NCBI RefSeq assembly: GCF_949628215.1
Contig: NC_134282.1
Location: forward strand, 8,678,223 to 8,742,222
Origin: Phalacrocorax aristotelis
Taxonomy: Eukaryota; Chordata; Aves; Suliformes; Phalacrocoracidae
Length of the DNA: 64,000 nucleotides
Reading direction: 5' to 3'
Position 1 is the first letter of the stretch; each line of letters starts with the position of its first letter. Of this stretch, positions 49,322-59,092 are shown in pieces. A program made the translations under genes and the position numbers. Under the pieces are notes generated by a model, which worked only from the letters and a program-made list of their open reading frames with translations, searched no databases and was not told the origin of the DNA.

Positions 49322-49389
49322 TACCTAAATATAAAGGACATACACATTTATACAAATGTATATATGTGTATGTCCTTTACATTTAGGTA
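49322..49389. repeat. 68-nt near-perfect palindrome (MITE- or pre-miRNA-like hairpin)
   Basis: Bases 49,322-49,354 pair with 49,357-49,389 with only two mismatches in 33 positions, leaving a loop of two bases. The arms begin TACCTAAATATAAAGGACAT and are flanked by TA on both sides. The structure resembles very small palindromic Tc1/mariner-derived elements, and also the hairpin size of a microRNA precursor. No transposase or other copy is visible in this window. Confidence 0.9.
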
Positions 49390-49857
49390 TATTTACTTCA
49401 GTTCAGAAAGACGAAACAGCATCTAACAACAGCCTACTTTGTAGTTTCTCTGAATGATACTGTGTTTATCTCCACGTGCTTCATCGTGGAGAAAATACTG
49501 ATGATGCGGAAGATGTAGGTGTTGAAGGAGTGAGAATGATCACCTGTGTACTGAAAGATAGCCAACACAGATGCAGTTACAGCTAAAGGGAGCTTGAGGT
49601 GACCATCGAGCAGAGTTTGTGTGGGGTGAGGTCGTTGAACTGTGCAGCATCTTCCCCGGACACAGAGGCATTCCGATTTGTAACCTCTCCTTTCATGTGC
49701 ATCTGAGCTCACGCAGGGCCATGGTGCTATGTGTCTTTGCATCACCTTTGGCTGGCAGAAGCTCAGTGTACTTCTAGCCAGCATGGCTGCTGTGAGTGGT
49801 GGTGAATGCCCTCTGTGTGGTTCACCCCATTCGCTGCAGGGTCTCAAGCAGCAGGCT
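49390..49857 (+). other. Presumed VEPH1 intron 1, between the palindrome and CR1
   Basis: Unique-looking sequence; overlapping open frames on both strands have no recognisable family. Nothing supported. Confidence 0.6.
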
Positions 49858-50705
49858 CTTCACAGAATCCCAGAATGGCAGGGGTTGGAAGGGACCTCTG
49901 GAGATCATCTTGTCCAACCCCCTGCGTGAGCAGGCACACCCAGAGCAGGGGGCACAGGACCGCATCCAGGCGGGGTTTGAATGTCTCCAGGGAAGGGACC
50001 CCACAGCCTCCCTGGGCAGCCTGTGACACTGCTCTGGCACCCGCACAGGGAAGGGGTTTTTTCCCATATTGAGGTGGAACTCCCTGTGTTCCAACCTGTG
50101 CCCATTGCTCCTTGGTCTGTCGTTGGGCACTATTGAAAAGAGCCTAGTCCCATCATCCTGACACCCACCCTTTAGATATTTATAGGTATTTATTAGATCC
50201 TCCCTCAGCCTTTTCTTCTCCAGGCTGAATAAACCCGGGTCTCTCAGCCTTTCCTCATAAGGGAGATGCTCCAGCCCCCTGACCATCTTGGTAGCTCTCA
50301 GCTGGGCTTGCTCAAGCAGTTCCATGTCCTTCTTAAACTGGGGTGCCAACACTGGAGACAGTACTCCAAATGTGGTCTCACCAGGGCAGAGCAGAGGGGG
50401 AGGATAACCTCTCTTGACCTGCTGGCCACACTCCTTTTAATGCACCCCAGGATACCGTTGGCCTTCTTGGCCACAAGGGCACGTTGCTGGCTCATGGTCA
50501 GCTTGTTGTCCACCAGCACTCCCATGTCCTTCTCAACAGAGCTGCTTTCCAGTGGTTCAGCCCCCAGCCTGTATTGGTGCATGGGGTTGTTCCCACCCAG
50601 GTGCAGGACCTTGCACTTGCTCTTGTTGAATTTCATCAGGTTCCCCTCAGCCCAGCTCTCGAGCCTGTCTCACTGGATGGCAGCACAGCCTTCTGGTCTT
50701 CCACC
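49858..50705 (-). mobile_element. CR1 LINE fragment, about 850 bp (minus orientation)
   Basis: Read on the minus strand it encodes CR1 reverse-transcriptase C-terminal sequence: [25 protein letters not shown], then a frame break, LEHLPYEERLRDPGLFSLEK and NGHRLEHREF. It ends in the conserved tail with CAAGATGATCTCCAGAGGTC, CCAACC and a CATTCTGGGATTCTGTG-type terminus at 49,858. It is 5'-truncated, with frameshifts separating at least two open pieces of 112 and 176 codons. It is the largest mobile element in the window. Confidence 0.96.
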
Positions 50706-51856
50706 GCCCCACTTCCCTTGCAGCTCTGCCTGAAGTGCCAGCAGCCCATGGAGGGCCCCGCGCTTAAAGGTGCTCTTTGGGGCTGAGAAATTGTGTCTTG
50801 CTGGGTTTCTTTGTCATCATAAATAGTTTTGGTGGGAAAGGATGGAAGAAGTGCAGTACAACTGGGAGTGGAGGGAGGAGGGACTGCCCTTGTTCTGTTC
50901 CTACTGGTAGGGCTATCATGGAGACCCTTGGAAGACTCAAGGACAGACATTTTCTGCCTTCATGGATTTTTACGTGTCTTGGCGAGTACAAACCCTCCAA
51001 GGAGGGTGTCCAAGCCCTGTGGGATGTTCTGGCCTTGAAGGACCCTGTGCTGTTGGTCCCTTTCTCGTATGCACTGAGGTTGGCCAAGAAGACCCTCACT
51101 TCAAAGATGCATGAGCAGAGGGGACCCATCAGCATGAGGCAAGTCCTGGCAATCTTAGAATAAATAATAGCATTTCTGAAATGTAGAAAAAAACAAACTT
51201 CTCCTATGATAAAGGCAAATGTCTTGTCTGTGGATGCTTTAAACACCAAAAGTTTTGGAGCACAAGTGCAGGACTCTCCTCTTTCATGAGTGTGTGTGGT
51301 GCCGAGCCCAGCCCCGCTTGGCTTGGCTTCTGTTAAATTCCCCAGACAAGGAGAAGCGCATAGTTTCAGCTCAGCCAAGTGTTTGTTTTACATGAGTTGA
51401 AAAGACTGCAGGGATCATTTTGGCAACAAAACTGACTGCTTTTCTAAACAAAAATCATTATCTTCTTAATCTTGCTAATAGTGTATTTCTGGAGGCAAGA
51501 CACAACAACCCAGAAAACAAACCCAAGTGGCTTCACCCGCCTCCTCTAGCTCTGCTCTGCTACTACCACAGAAAGGCAGTTTGTAATCCTTATCAGTTAG
51601 TCCAGTCACCATCCTGCTCAGGTGATATGCATTGAAATGGAAAAAAAACCACACCTTGGTTTTATTTATTAAAAGTTATGTATTATTTAGCTAATTTTAA
51701 GCTATTTAGTGTTTGAGGGCAAAAGGTCGTTCAACATGCAGTTCGTGGTACCTGCTTAAGGATGTCCCTGGATCAGGGGATCCTGAATCTGCTTGCGTAC
51801 ACCATTTAAAAAATCTTTGCTAAACTGGAGTATGACAGTCAATGCATTTGCTAATT
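50706..51856. other. Segment after CR1 with overlapping open frames on both strands
   Basis: A plus-strand frame (50,777-51,163; first ATG of the protein-like part at 50,919) and a minus-strand frame (50,764-51,378, 204 codons) overlap. The plus frame reads like a helical protein (GEYKPSKEGVQALWDVLALK, FSYALRLAKK), but I cannot name a family. No splice sites or VEPH1 similarity support an exon. It may be a decayed retroelement or a pseudogene fragment. Confidence 0.3.
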
Positions 51857-51913
51857 CCCCTCTTTCCCTCCCCCCTCCTCCCCCCCTCCCCCCCCCCCCA
51901 CCCCCACCCCCCC
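51857..51913. repeat. Poly-C / C-T tract (G-rich on minus strand)
   Basis: Fifty-seven bases made almost entirely of C with a few T and A, including runs of 13 and 8 C. The minus strand carries many G-runs, compatible with G-quadruplex formation, and the plus strand could form an i-motif or triplex. It ends about 160 bp before the VEPH1 start codon. Confidence 0.95.
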
Positions 51914-52075
51914 GCTTTTAGACTGGGGCCAAGGAAGTCTTGAAATATGCCCAGGATTTATTCTTCATATTAAGTTGATTGCCAGTCCACAGGATTGTTT
52001 CCATTCTGTCCTCATCTGAGTCGTTCATGCACGCGGTGCGTGCAGAGGTCCGGCTGAGTGGCAGCAAACACAGCC

Positions 52076-52213
52076 ATGCATCATCTGTTTGGGCTGGTTT
52101 TGGCACAAAAGGACCTTTCACGTGCAGGGGATCTGTTCTCCTTAGAGGATGCTGAAATCGAAGGAGGCCTCTCAGAAGCTCTTGAACAAATAAGAATAAT
52201 TAGTTCATCTGCG
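52076..52213 (+). CDS. VEPH1: VEPH1 coding exon 1 (start codon, residues 1-46)
   Basis: ATG at 52,076 begins [20 protein letters not shown], and the exon ends IISSSA at a strong GCG|GTAAGT donor in phase 0. No in-frame upstream ATG exists within the presumed exon, and family similarity starts exactly at this ATG. The 5' boundary is uncertain: the pyrimidine-rich CATTCTGTCCTCATCTGAG ending at 52,019 is the best acceptor candidate. Confidence 0.96.
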
Positions 52214-55200
52214 GTAAGTGAAACACAACCTTTAATAATTTTTTATGAGATTAAATGTATAAGTAAAATATTAAAGACAGGGACATACACAGTTTAAGTT
52301 TATAAAAAATCCTCAAGAATTCTGAGCAAAGTGTAAGATTTAAAAATGTGGTAAACAAATCCAGTTCCCACTTGCTAGATTTCTTTTAAAGATATTTCAG
52401 GTTCATCTTTATAATAATTTTAGTTAAATAGTTATTTAAGGCTTATTGAAGATTAACAGGAGGTTACAGGTACATGGTATATATTCTGTCTGCAGCAGAA
52501 AGTGTTCTGAATGATGGTAGATTCACGGATTTTGGTAAACTCTTTAAAAAAAAAAGTTCATTATCCTTCCTGCTTCCCATCTGCTGAAGGGAAGGGAAAA
52601 TCTTTTTTTGAGCCTTAGGATATTGAATTAGCAACACCTACATGTTCTCACAACTGCACTTTTCTGACACTTCATATAGCACATCATTATAGAAATCAGT
52701 TTTGGCAATGTGCAAACCCCTGACTCTCAGAGCATGGATAGTGGTGTTGCTGGTTGCAACAAGAACCGACTCATCCATCAGGACAGCCACTGTACGCTGG
52801 CTCTTCTCTTTGGTCGCTTCTTTGACAGCAATTACATCTGCACAGTTTCTCAGAACATTAATGAAGTTATTATGGCCATTGCCTCTGCTGTTTGTGATGT
52901 ACTTCGACTCACCTAGCTGCAGGTTATCAGGAATCTTACACAAATTCCCCCGAATACACTTTTGGCGAGGAAAGGCCTGAATTTGCTACAAAATGTTTTC
53001 ACAAACACACCGGTCTGCATTAAGTAGCTAAAGCATCCTGCAGAGCTGTCCCCCACCTCCGAGCTGCTGAGCGGGGATTCCCACCAGAGGGCTCTGGAGA
53101 TCGGGGAGCTGCTCCAGCGCTGCCCCTGCCTGCAGTCTGAGCAGTCCGGATTTGACATATGTTTTTCCCCAAATGTGAGGAGTTTCACAGCAGTGCAGAC
53201 AGGACCGCTCTGCCCTCCGTGTCCCCGTGCAGCCAGCGACTGCGACTCTTGCCAGGGGTTCGCTCTTGTGCCGTCCCAGCCAGCAGCTGTTAATTTGTTC
53301 ACCCCCTTATCAATAGGTAATCCTATACAAACGAAAAAGTGTAAGTGTTTTGTTTTCTTTCATAAGTGCCTGGATTTTTCTGTCACGCCAGGCAAAGCGT
53401 GTAAAAGGCTAGCTGTGAATAAAGGCAGAGAACTGCTTTGAGGCAGACCCAAATGTTGCAGCGCAGAGTCCCCAGGGCTAACCCTGGAGCTGCACTTCTG
53501 CAAGCTAGTCCTGAACCTGGCTCCAGCCCTTTAAAAATGACCATGCTTTATCTAGTGAAAACAATGACTTTTGATTAATACATCAGTCTGTCTTCTATCT
53601 TCATTAGTTTTTAGGGTGGAAAAGCAAGAGTTAGGCCAAGGGACAGTGATTGTGTATTCTGGGTCTTAAGTTACAGAAAAGCACTGCCATTTCACATCCG
53701 TGTGGCATCTGTGCCAGTTATTATGGGGGATTACAGGATTTTATGATAAATTATGTTACATTGATACTAATTGAAACTAACTGTGTTTACATCAGGGACT
53801 TAACATGATGTGAAATATTCGGGGCCCTGCATTTGGCTACATCTATTGTGGATATAACAATTCCAGTTTCAATTTTAGGACAGTTGTGGGATGAGAGGTC
53901 TGTGTGGCTCCAATCCCTGGTCAAAAAGGCCATGCTTCAAGACAAATTACTAAAAATAATTTGTTAACATAATCTATACCTTTATAATAACAAGTATTAA
54001 GGCCTAAATCAGTGAATTGTCTATGGGATGACTGATTTCTGTATCTAATCACACTAAATGTTTGTTGGAAAGGTGGAGGTGAGAAAGTGGACGCTGGACA
54101 GTTACAAAAAATTAATGTCTTCAGGCTAACTTTGCAGGCTTCTTGAAAAGGATGGGCATTCGTTGGCAAATATCTTTTCATTTGAACCAGGACTACCAGA
54201 CCAATGACAATGACCAGGCTGTGGTGGAAATCTGCATCACTCGCATCACCACTGCCATCAGGGAGACAGCATCCATAGAAAAGCACGGGAAGGCCCTCGT
54301 GGCTCTCTGGGAGTCGTGCCTAGAACACAACCTGAAGCCTTCTGGAAAAGATGAGGACACGCCACATGCAAAAATTGCATCTGATATCATGAGCTGTATC
54401 TTGCAGGTACATCTGAGCTGAAAGATCATTTTAATCATTAAAATGCAGTTGTACTTTATGTTTTCTGAGAGTGCATGGGAGAGGTTGCATTTGTTTAAAA
54501 CCAAGAATATGATCCCAATTATTAATGTATATTGTTACATGTATATGGCACCTGTTGCAATGAATCAAAATTTTTGGCAGCTTCCTTATCTTTAGAAGTG
54601 TCTTGACTATTTAGTGCCAGACTTCGTTACTTTAATGCTCCATTTTTTCTAAGTATTTGCATTTCATGTTAGTATTAACGTGGGAAACATAAGACTATCA
54701 TTTTCTGTGGTTACAGAAGGATTTGTTTGAAAACTTTTAATATCAGGGAAGAGGTTATTCTTTTGAATCATTCTAGAAGGCAGCAAAATGTCAAAGAGTT
54801 TAATGACATGAAATTTAGGTTATTAGATATGTTGTCAGTAAGGAGGATCTCCCTTAACATTTTGATTGTAAAAGCTGAGTCCAGATACCACACAGAAAAT
54901 TGACTTTTGAACTAAAATCTGATTGCTGCTACTCTGGAGGACTAGAAAGTGGTTATGCTCTGGCCAGGAGTGTTGGAATTATTTCACAAAATATTTTACT
55001 AAATGCTAGAGGGATCAACAACAAGTATTTAGGTCCCAGAAACATTTGCTAGAAGAACAGCTGAAACTGGGTCCTATTTGAACTCATTAGTCTATGAACT
55101 GTCACTCCCTGTGAATGCAAGGCTAAAAAGAAGACATCTTAATATATAGCAGCCTTTTGGGGATAGGAATGGGCTATTCCAAGGCTTTCTAAGAAAGTAA

Positions 55201-58200
55201 GCTGAGGGTGAAAAGCCATTTAAAGCAGGGGGAGGGGGAATCTGGTATTAAATCAGGATGACTTTGGGGTGTTTTTTTAGCTTTGTGGCTTTTTGTTGTT
55301 TGTGGGGTTGGTGCTTTTGGTTTGGCTTTTTTTTTTGGGTGGTGGTTTGTTTTTTTGTTGTTGTTGTTGGGTGGGTGGGTTGGTTGGTTGGTTGTTATTT
55401 TCAGCCACGACTGCAGGCACTATCATTCCATGATGGGAAAGCAATATAACACAGTGGAGAGACCCACAGAGAAACCTATGTGCACAGTTATGTAACTGGA
55501 AGCAGAAATCAGGGTTGTTTCCAGAGTTTCAGCTATGGGCACAATTCATGGGGACCAGCTCCTCATCAGACAGAGAAACGGTTGCTGTGAGGTGCCTTTC
55601 CATACAGTCTGCTCTGGGGGGATGTCTGCAGTACATCTGCTGTTTCGTAGTTCCTTTCTTTACCTCTGCCTTTTAAATCAGATGTGGTGGGTTTTTTTTG
55701 TTCTTTCATTATAAAAATTCAAGCAATAGTGGCACAAGTATGTCACTGTTCCATGAAAGGTACTGCTTAGCCCCTTGTAGGATATGGTGTTCCATAGACT
55801 GATTGAGGCTCCTCACCTAGTTTAGCTGAAAGTGTTTAAAGCCCAAAAGAAACAAAGAGTTTCAGAAAAATAACATCAATATTGAATTTGCTTGAATGAA
55901 ATTTTACTTTACAATGCTCAGTTCTGTTTACTCCCAGACTGTCACTCTGAAGATGCACAAAAAAGCATATTATAGCAAAATATTTAAAGGAGGCAAAAAC
56001 TCCTTTTCTGAAGCCCAGGTTCTTGTTGATTTTGGTTTGGGAAGCAGAGAGGTTTATTCCAGCCAGACATTTGGTCAAGACTCTGGATGAGGCTTAGCAA
56101 GACTACTTCTGCACTGCGCCAGCATCCCTGAGCTGTGATCCATGAGCTGCACCCCAGCGCAGGGCACTGTTAACACATCCTCTGGAGGTCAGTGGTGTAT
56201 CACAGGGATGTGTCCCCACTGCCTTTCTCTGTGAATGACTGACTTTGGTAGGGACCATGCTTCCTGACAGGCAATGCACTCCTCGAGGTGTTGCCTAATC
56301 TCCCTTTCTGACTTGGGTCCCTGGAGGTGAGACAGTAACTGGGTTTGGATACCAGTAGCAGCACAGCTTAAACTCTCCAGATGAGAGACTGTCCATTGTA
56401 AAATCATATTTTGTCTTTTGGTACTTTAGAAAGCATATTTCATGGGAATATTAAAGTATGCAATGGCTCGTCTAAGTTTTCAGTTTGTGCTGTTGGCAAC
56501 TGTGTGCCTAAATCAGGCTACCTCATATCCAAATGTTTTAGGGATTGCACTGTATTGCAGATTACTTCAGGAAAGTTCATAGAAATAAAATGAGAAAGTT
56601 ATGAAAGTGTATTTGCTGCTCACTGACGCAGAGCTATTATCAGCAGGTTCCTTTGCATAAAAAAAGAAGGAAGGCATAAAATGAGTTTTTATACAATACG
56701 TGAGGGATAGTTGAAGTAGTAATGAATATCTGACAGCTGGGTTGAATCTCACAGCATGTTTCTGTTGATATTAGCAGCAGGGAGGTCCCCTAGGTTTGCA
56801 ACCATCGCTATATCATATTATTGAAATCTGTTTTTCATTGACACCTTTGCACTTTCATAAGCGTGCATTCATGCCCTGATATTTATAATGGAACAAATGA
56901 AACCTTTCTCCTTCTCTCTGAATTCAAACCTTTTCTTACTAAGTATTTTAACTTTCTGTAGGGAAAAAAAAATTGTTCTTTAGAATTGTCTTAGATCTTT
57001 TAAACCCTAGTCAGAGGGCCAAACCTTATCTTTCCCCTTCTTTCTGCGTGGAGTCCTAGAGCGTATCTTGGAGGCAGAATTTGGCTCCTACTCAGTAGTG
57101 TCTCTCAGCCAAATATAATGAGACATTATGTTGATTTAAACATGCTGCTGCATAAAGCTCTATTAATTTGAAGGGCTTTTCTCACTAAAGATGCAGTTTT
57201 TGGTCATATAGCAGTTGCCACGATGAGCTATCTTAACACGTAGGAGTTGCTGCAGCCCCTTCTTCCTTAGGGGCTGGCAGTGAGGGGCTGTCCCAGAGCA
57301 GCTGCAGCACTCCACTGCTCAGCAGATCTCTGCTGCAAGGAAAAATCCTCATAGCTGGTTAAACTCGGCTCTTTGGCATTGGTTGAGTAGCACAATGCAG
57401 CCTTAATAGGGTCAGTCTTGCTCTCTATGAGGCTAATGGCCTCAAAGGCAATTACTGCTGATGGAGGCAGAGCTGGCCTAAGAGGCAATATAGCAGGGTA
57501 TAAGGAATGACAGATTTGTTTTTTCTCAAGTCTAAATTTGATTTATTTTTTTCAGTGCTGCTCCAGAATGAGCATGTGTTAAGTCTGGACTGCCTTTCTT
57601 TGCACTGTTTTGTTGCTTTCTGCAACATCTGGATTCCAGTGGTTGCATGTGATTTCAGATGCTAATTAAATATAATCATATTGCAGGATTATTTTCAAGA
57701 ACAATGATGTACTCCAGTTTCAAAGAGATGCTCAAAACTGAGTGGAGATGAGAGAAAAGCACTGATTAAGGAGGCTCCAGAAAGAATGTAGGACCTTAGT
57801 TACACGTAAACATATCCTATTAGTTTCAAGGGAAGTTATGATGGGAACTTAATGGGCAATAGATGTGTATAATCTGTACACACAATTTCACATATACAAA
57901 TAGTTGCAGAAAACCTTTTCTGACCTTATTGTCAAAACTTAAGTGTATGTGCAGGTATTCCTGAGATCACTGAAGCTTGGTGACATTTTGAGGACAGAAG
58001 TTTGCTGTCTTGAAAAATTTCAGTTGTCCTGCAATGTTCATAGAAATTGACTGGAGTTTAAGAAAGGAAATCTAAATTATTAGAGGAAAATTGATTATCA
58101 GTACTAAAGCTTTTACCGTGTAAGCTAGTCTTCCACTTACTCATTATACTCTTTCCTCTTTGCCTTTGGTTTAATCCCAGTGGCTTAGCATGAGATCCTG

Positions 58201-59092
58201 TTCTGGGAATAGAGGAGTCCTTCCTTCACACAGTCTCTGCCAGCACCAAGATAGGCCAAAATTCAAAGTAGTAACACACTTTGGTTTAGATGAGGTAAGC
58301 TGTGACATGTGCTGGGGAAGATTTACCCATGCTCGAAATTAAGCTTCCCTGAGCCTTGACTCTGTGCCTGCGCATTGGGCTGCCCTGCTCGGGGCTGGAC
58401 ATCGGAGCGGGGCAGGTCACTGCGGCACAGGAACGACAGGCAGCAGCGTTGTCTCTTACTGCAGGGAGCAATATCTACCATTCAACAGCATGAGTAACTG
58501 CTCTGACATGTTTCCTACACTTTGGGATGAAAATTACTTACTCTGTGTGGGTGATGGATACAGCTTCTGCTGTCTTCTCTGAGAGCACCAAACGCAAAAT
58601 GTCTTGTGAGAAATGTTACAGCAGTTAACATTTAACTAGCGCACTTAATATTGTGTTTTCTCCTCTTGCAGAAGACAAAAATAGGTGCATTATTAGTATC
58701 TCCTGGTTGCAGTACTTTTAAATTTCCTTACTCACTCTTTCTTTGAAGTGTGCCCTCAGTGGTGTTACCAAAATGTAACCTTTCATGACGTGTTTTTTGC
58801 CTTCCTGCCCCCTTGTTGTTTTGATTTTTGTTTTTCTACTCTGATCAGCATGGGACTTTATTTTAATAATTTTTTTTTCAGCTGCTTATTTTTCAGTGTG
58901 TTTTCATGTTTTTACAGAATTACAATCAACCTCCAGTAATGGCCTTAGCTGTCCCAGTGGCGGTGAAATTTCTTCAGAGGGGCAATAAGGAACTGTGCAG
59001 AAACATGTCAAGTTATCTATCCTTGGCTGCAATTACTAAAGCGGATCTGCTGGCTGATCACACAGACACCATTGTCAAAAGTGTCCTTCAAG
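52076..59092 (+). CDS. VEPH1: VEPH1 (melted homologue), 5' part: first three coding exons
   Basis: Exons at 52,076-52,213, 54,191-54,406 and 58,918-59,092 give 176 codons plus one base of an intact frame. The residues match the N-terminus of vertebrate VEPH1 almost continuously ([48 protein letters not shown]-type [46 protein letters not shown]). VEPH1 is an ~830-residue cytoplasmic/cortical protein with a helical-repeat N-terminal half and a C-terminal phosphoinositide-binding PH domain. Its fly counterpart, Melted, tunes insulin/FOXO-TOR and Hippo signalling, and the vertebrate protein has been linked to TGF-beta receptor signalling. Only about one fifth of the protein is here; the PH domain lies beyond 64,000. 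PTX3 sits antisense in the next intron. Confidence 0.97.
52214..54190 (+). other. VEPH1 intron between coding exons 1 and 2
   Basis: Besides the antisense coding-like segment at 52,638-52,985, it contains a GC-richer patch at about 53,030-53,290 without recognisable content. No repeat is seen. Confidence 0.8.
52638..52985 (-). pseudogene. Antisense coding-like segment, unidentified (exon or pseudogene fragment)
   Basis: The minus strand is open for 115 codons from just after a TTTTGTAG (possible acceptor, 52,988-52,986) to a TAG at 52,640-52,638. By hand count close to half of the codons are purine-N-pyrimidine, well above the quarter expected by chance; this period is a recognised mark of past or present coding. 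The residues look like a soluble domain ([56 protein letters not shown]). I cannot assign it to a family. There is no ATG near the start, so it is not a complete gene by itself. It could be a retrocopy fragment, a terminal exon of an antisense gene, or chance. Confidence 0.35.
54191..54406 (+). CDS. VEPH1: VEPH1 coding exon 2 (residues 47-118)
   Basis: A 216-nt phase-0 exon lies between TTTGAACCAG and CAG|GTACAT. It encodes [20 protein letters not shown] through [19 protein letters not shown], one of the most conserved blocks of the family. Confidence 0.98.
54407..58917 (+). other. VEPH1 intron between coding exons 2 and 3
   Basis: No exon is seen. It contains a long G/T-rich low-complexity tract at 55,262-55,400. 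Otherwise unique-looking sequence. Confidence 0.8.
55262..55400. repeat. G/T-rich low-complexity tract
   Basis: About 140 bases are nearly free of A and C, with T-runs, (GTT)4, two GGGT units and several GGTT units. Several GGG/GGGG runs in the plus strand make G-quadruplex formation in the nascent VEPH1 transcript conceivable. Confidence 0.85.
58918..59092 (+). CDS. VEPH1: VEPH1 coding exon 3 (residues 119-176)
   Basis: A 175-nt exon follows a GTTTTTACAG acceptor and ends CAAG|GTAGGA in phase 1. It encodes [39 protein letters not shown] and [17 protein letters not shown]. The next VEPH1 exon is not found before 64,000. Confidence 0.98.

Noticed and set aside
31464-52000. Additional coding exons of VEPH1 upstream of 52,076
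   Set aside because: Family similarity begins exactly at the ATG at 52,076. Any upstream exon would be non-coding and cannot be placed from sequence alone.
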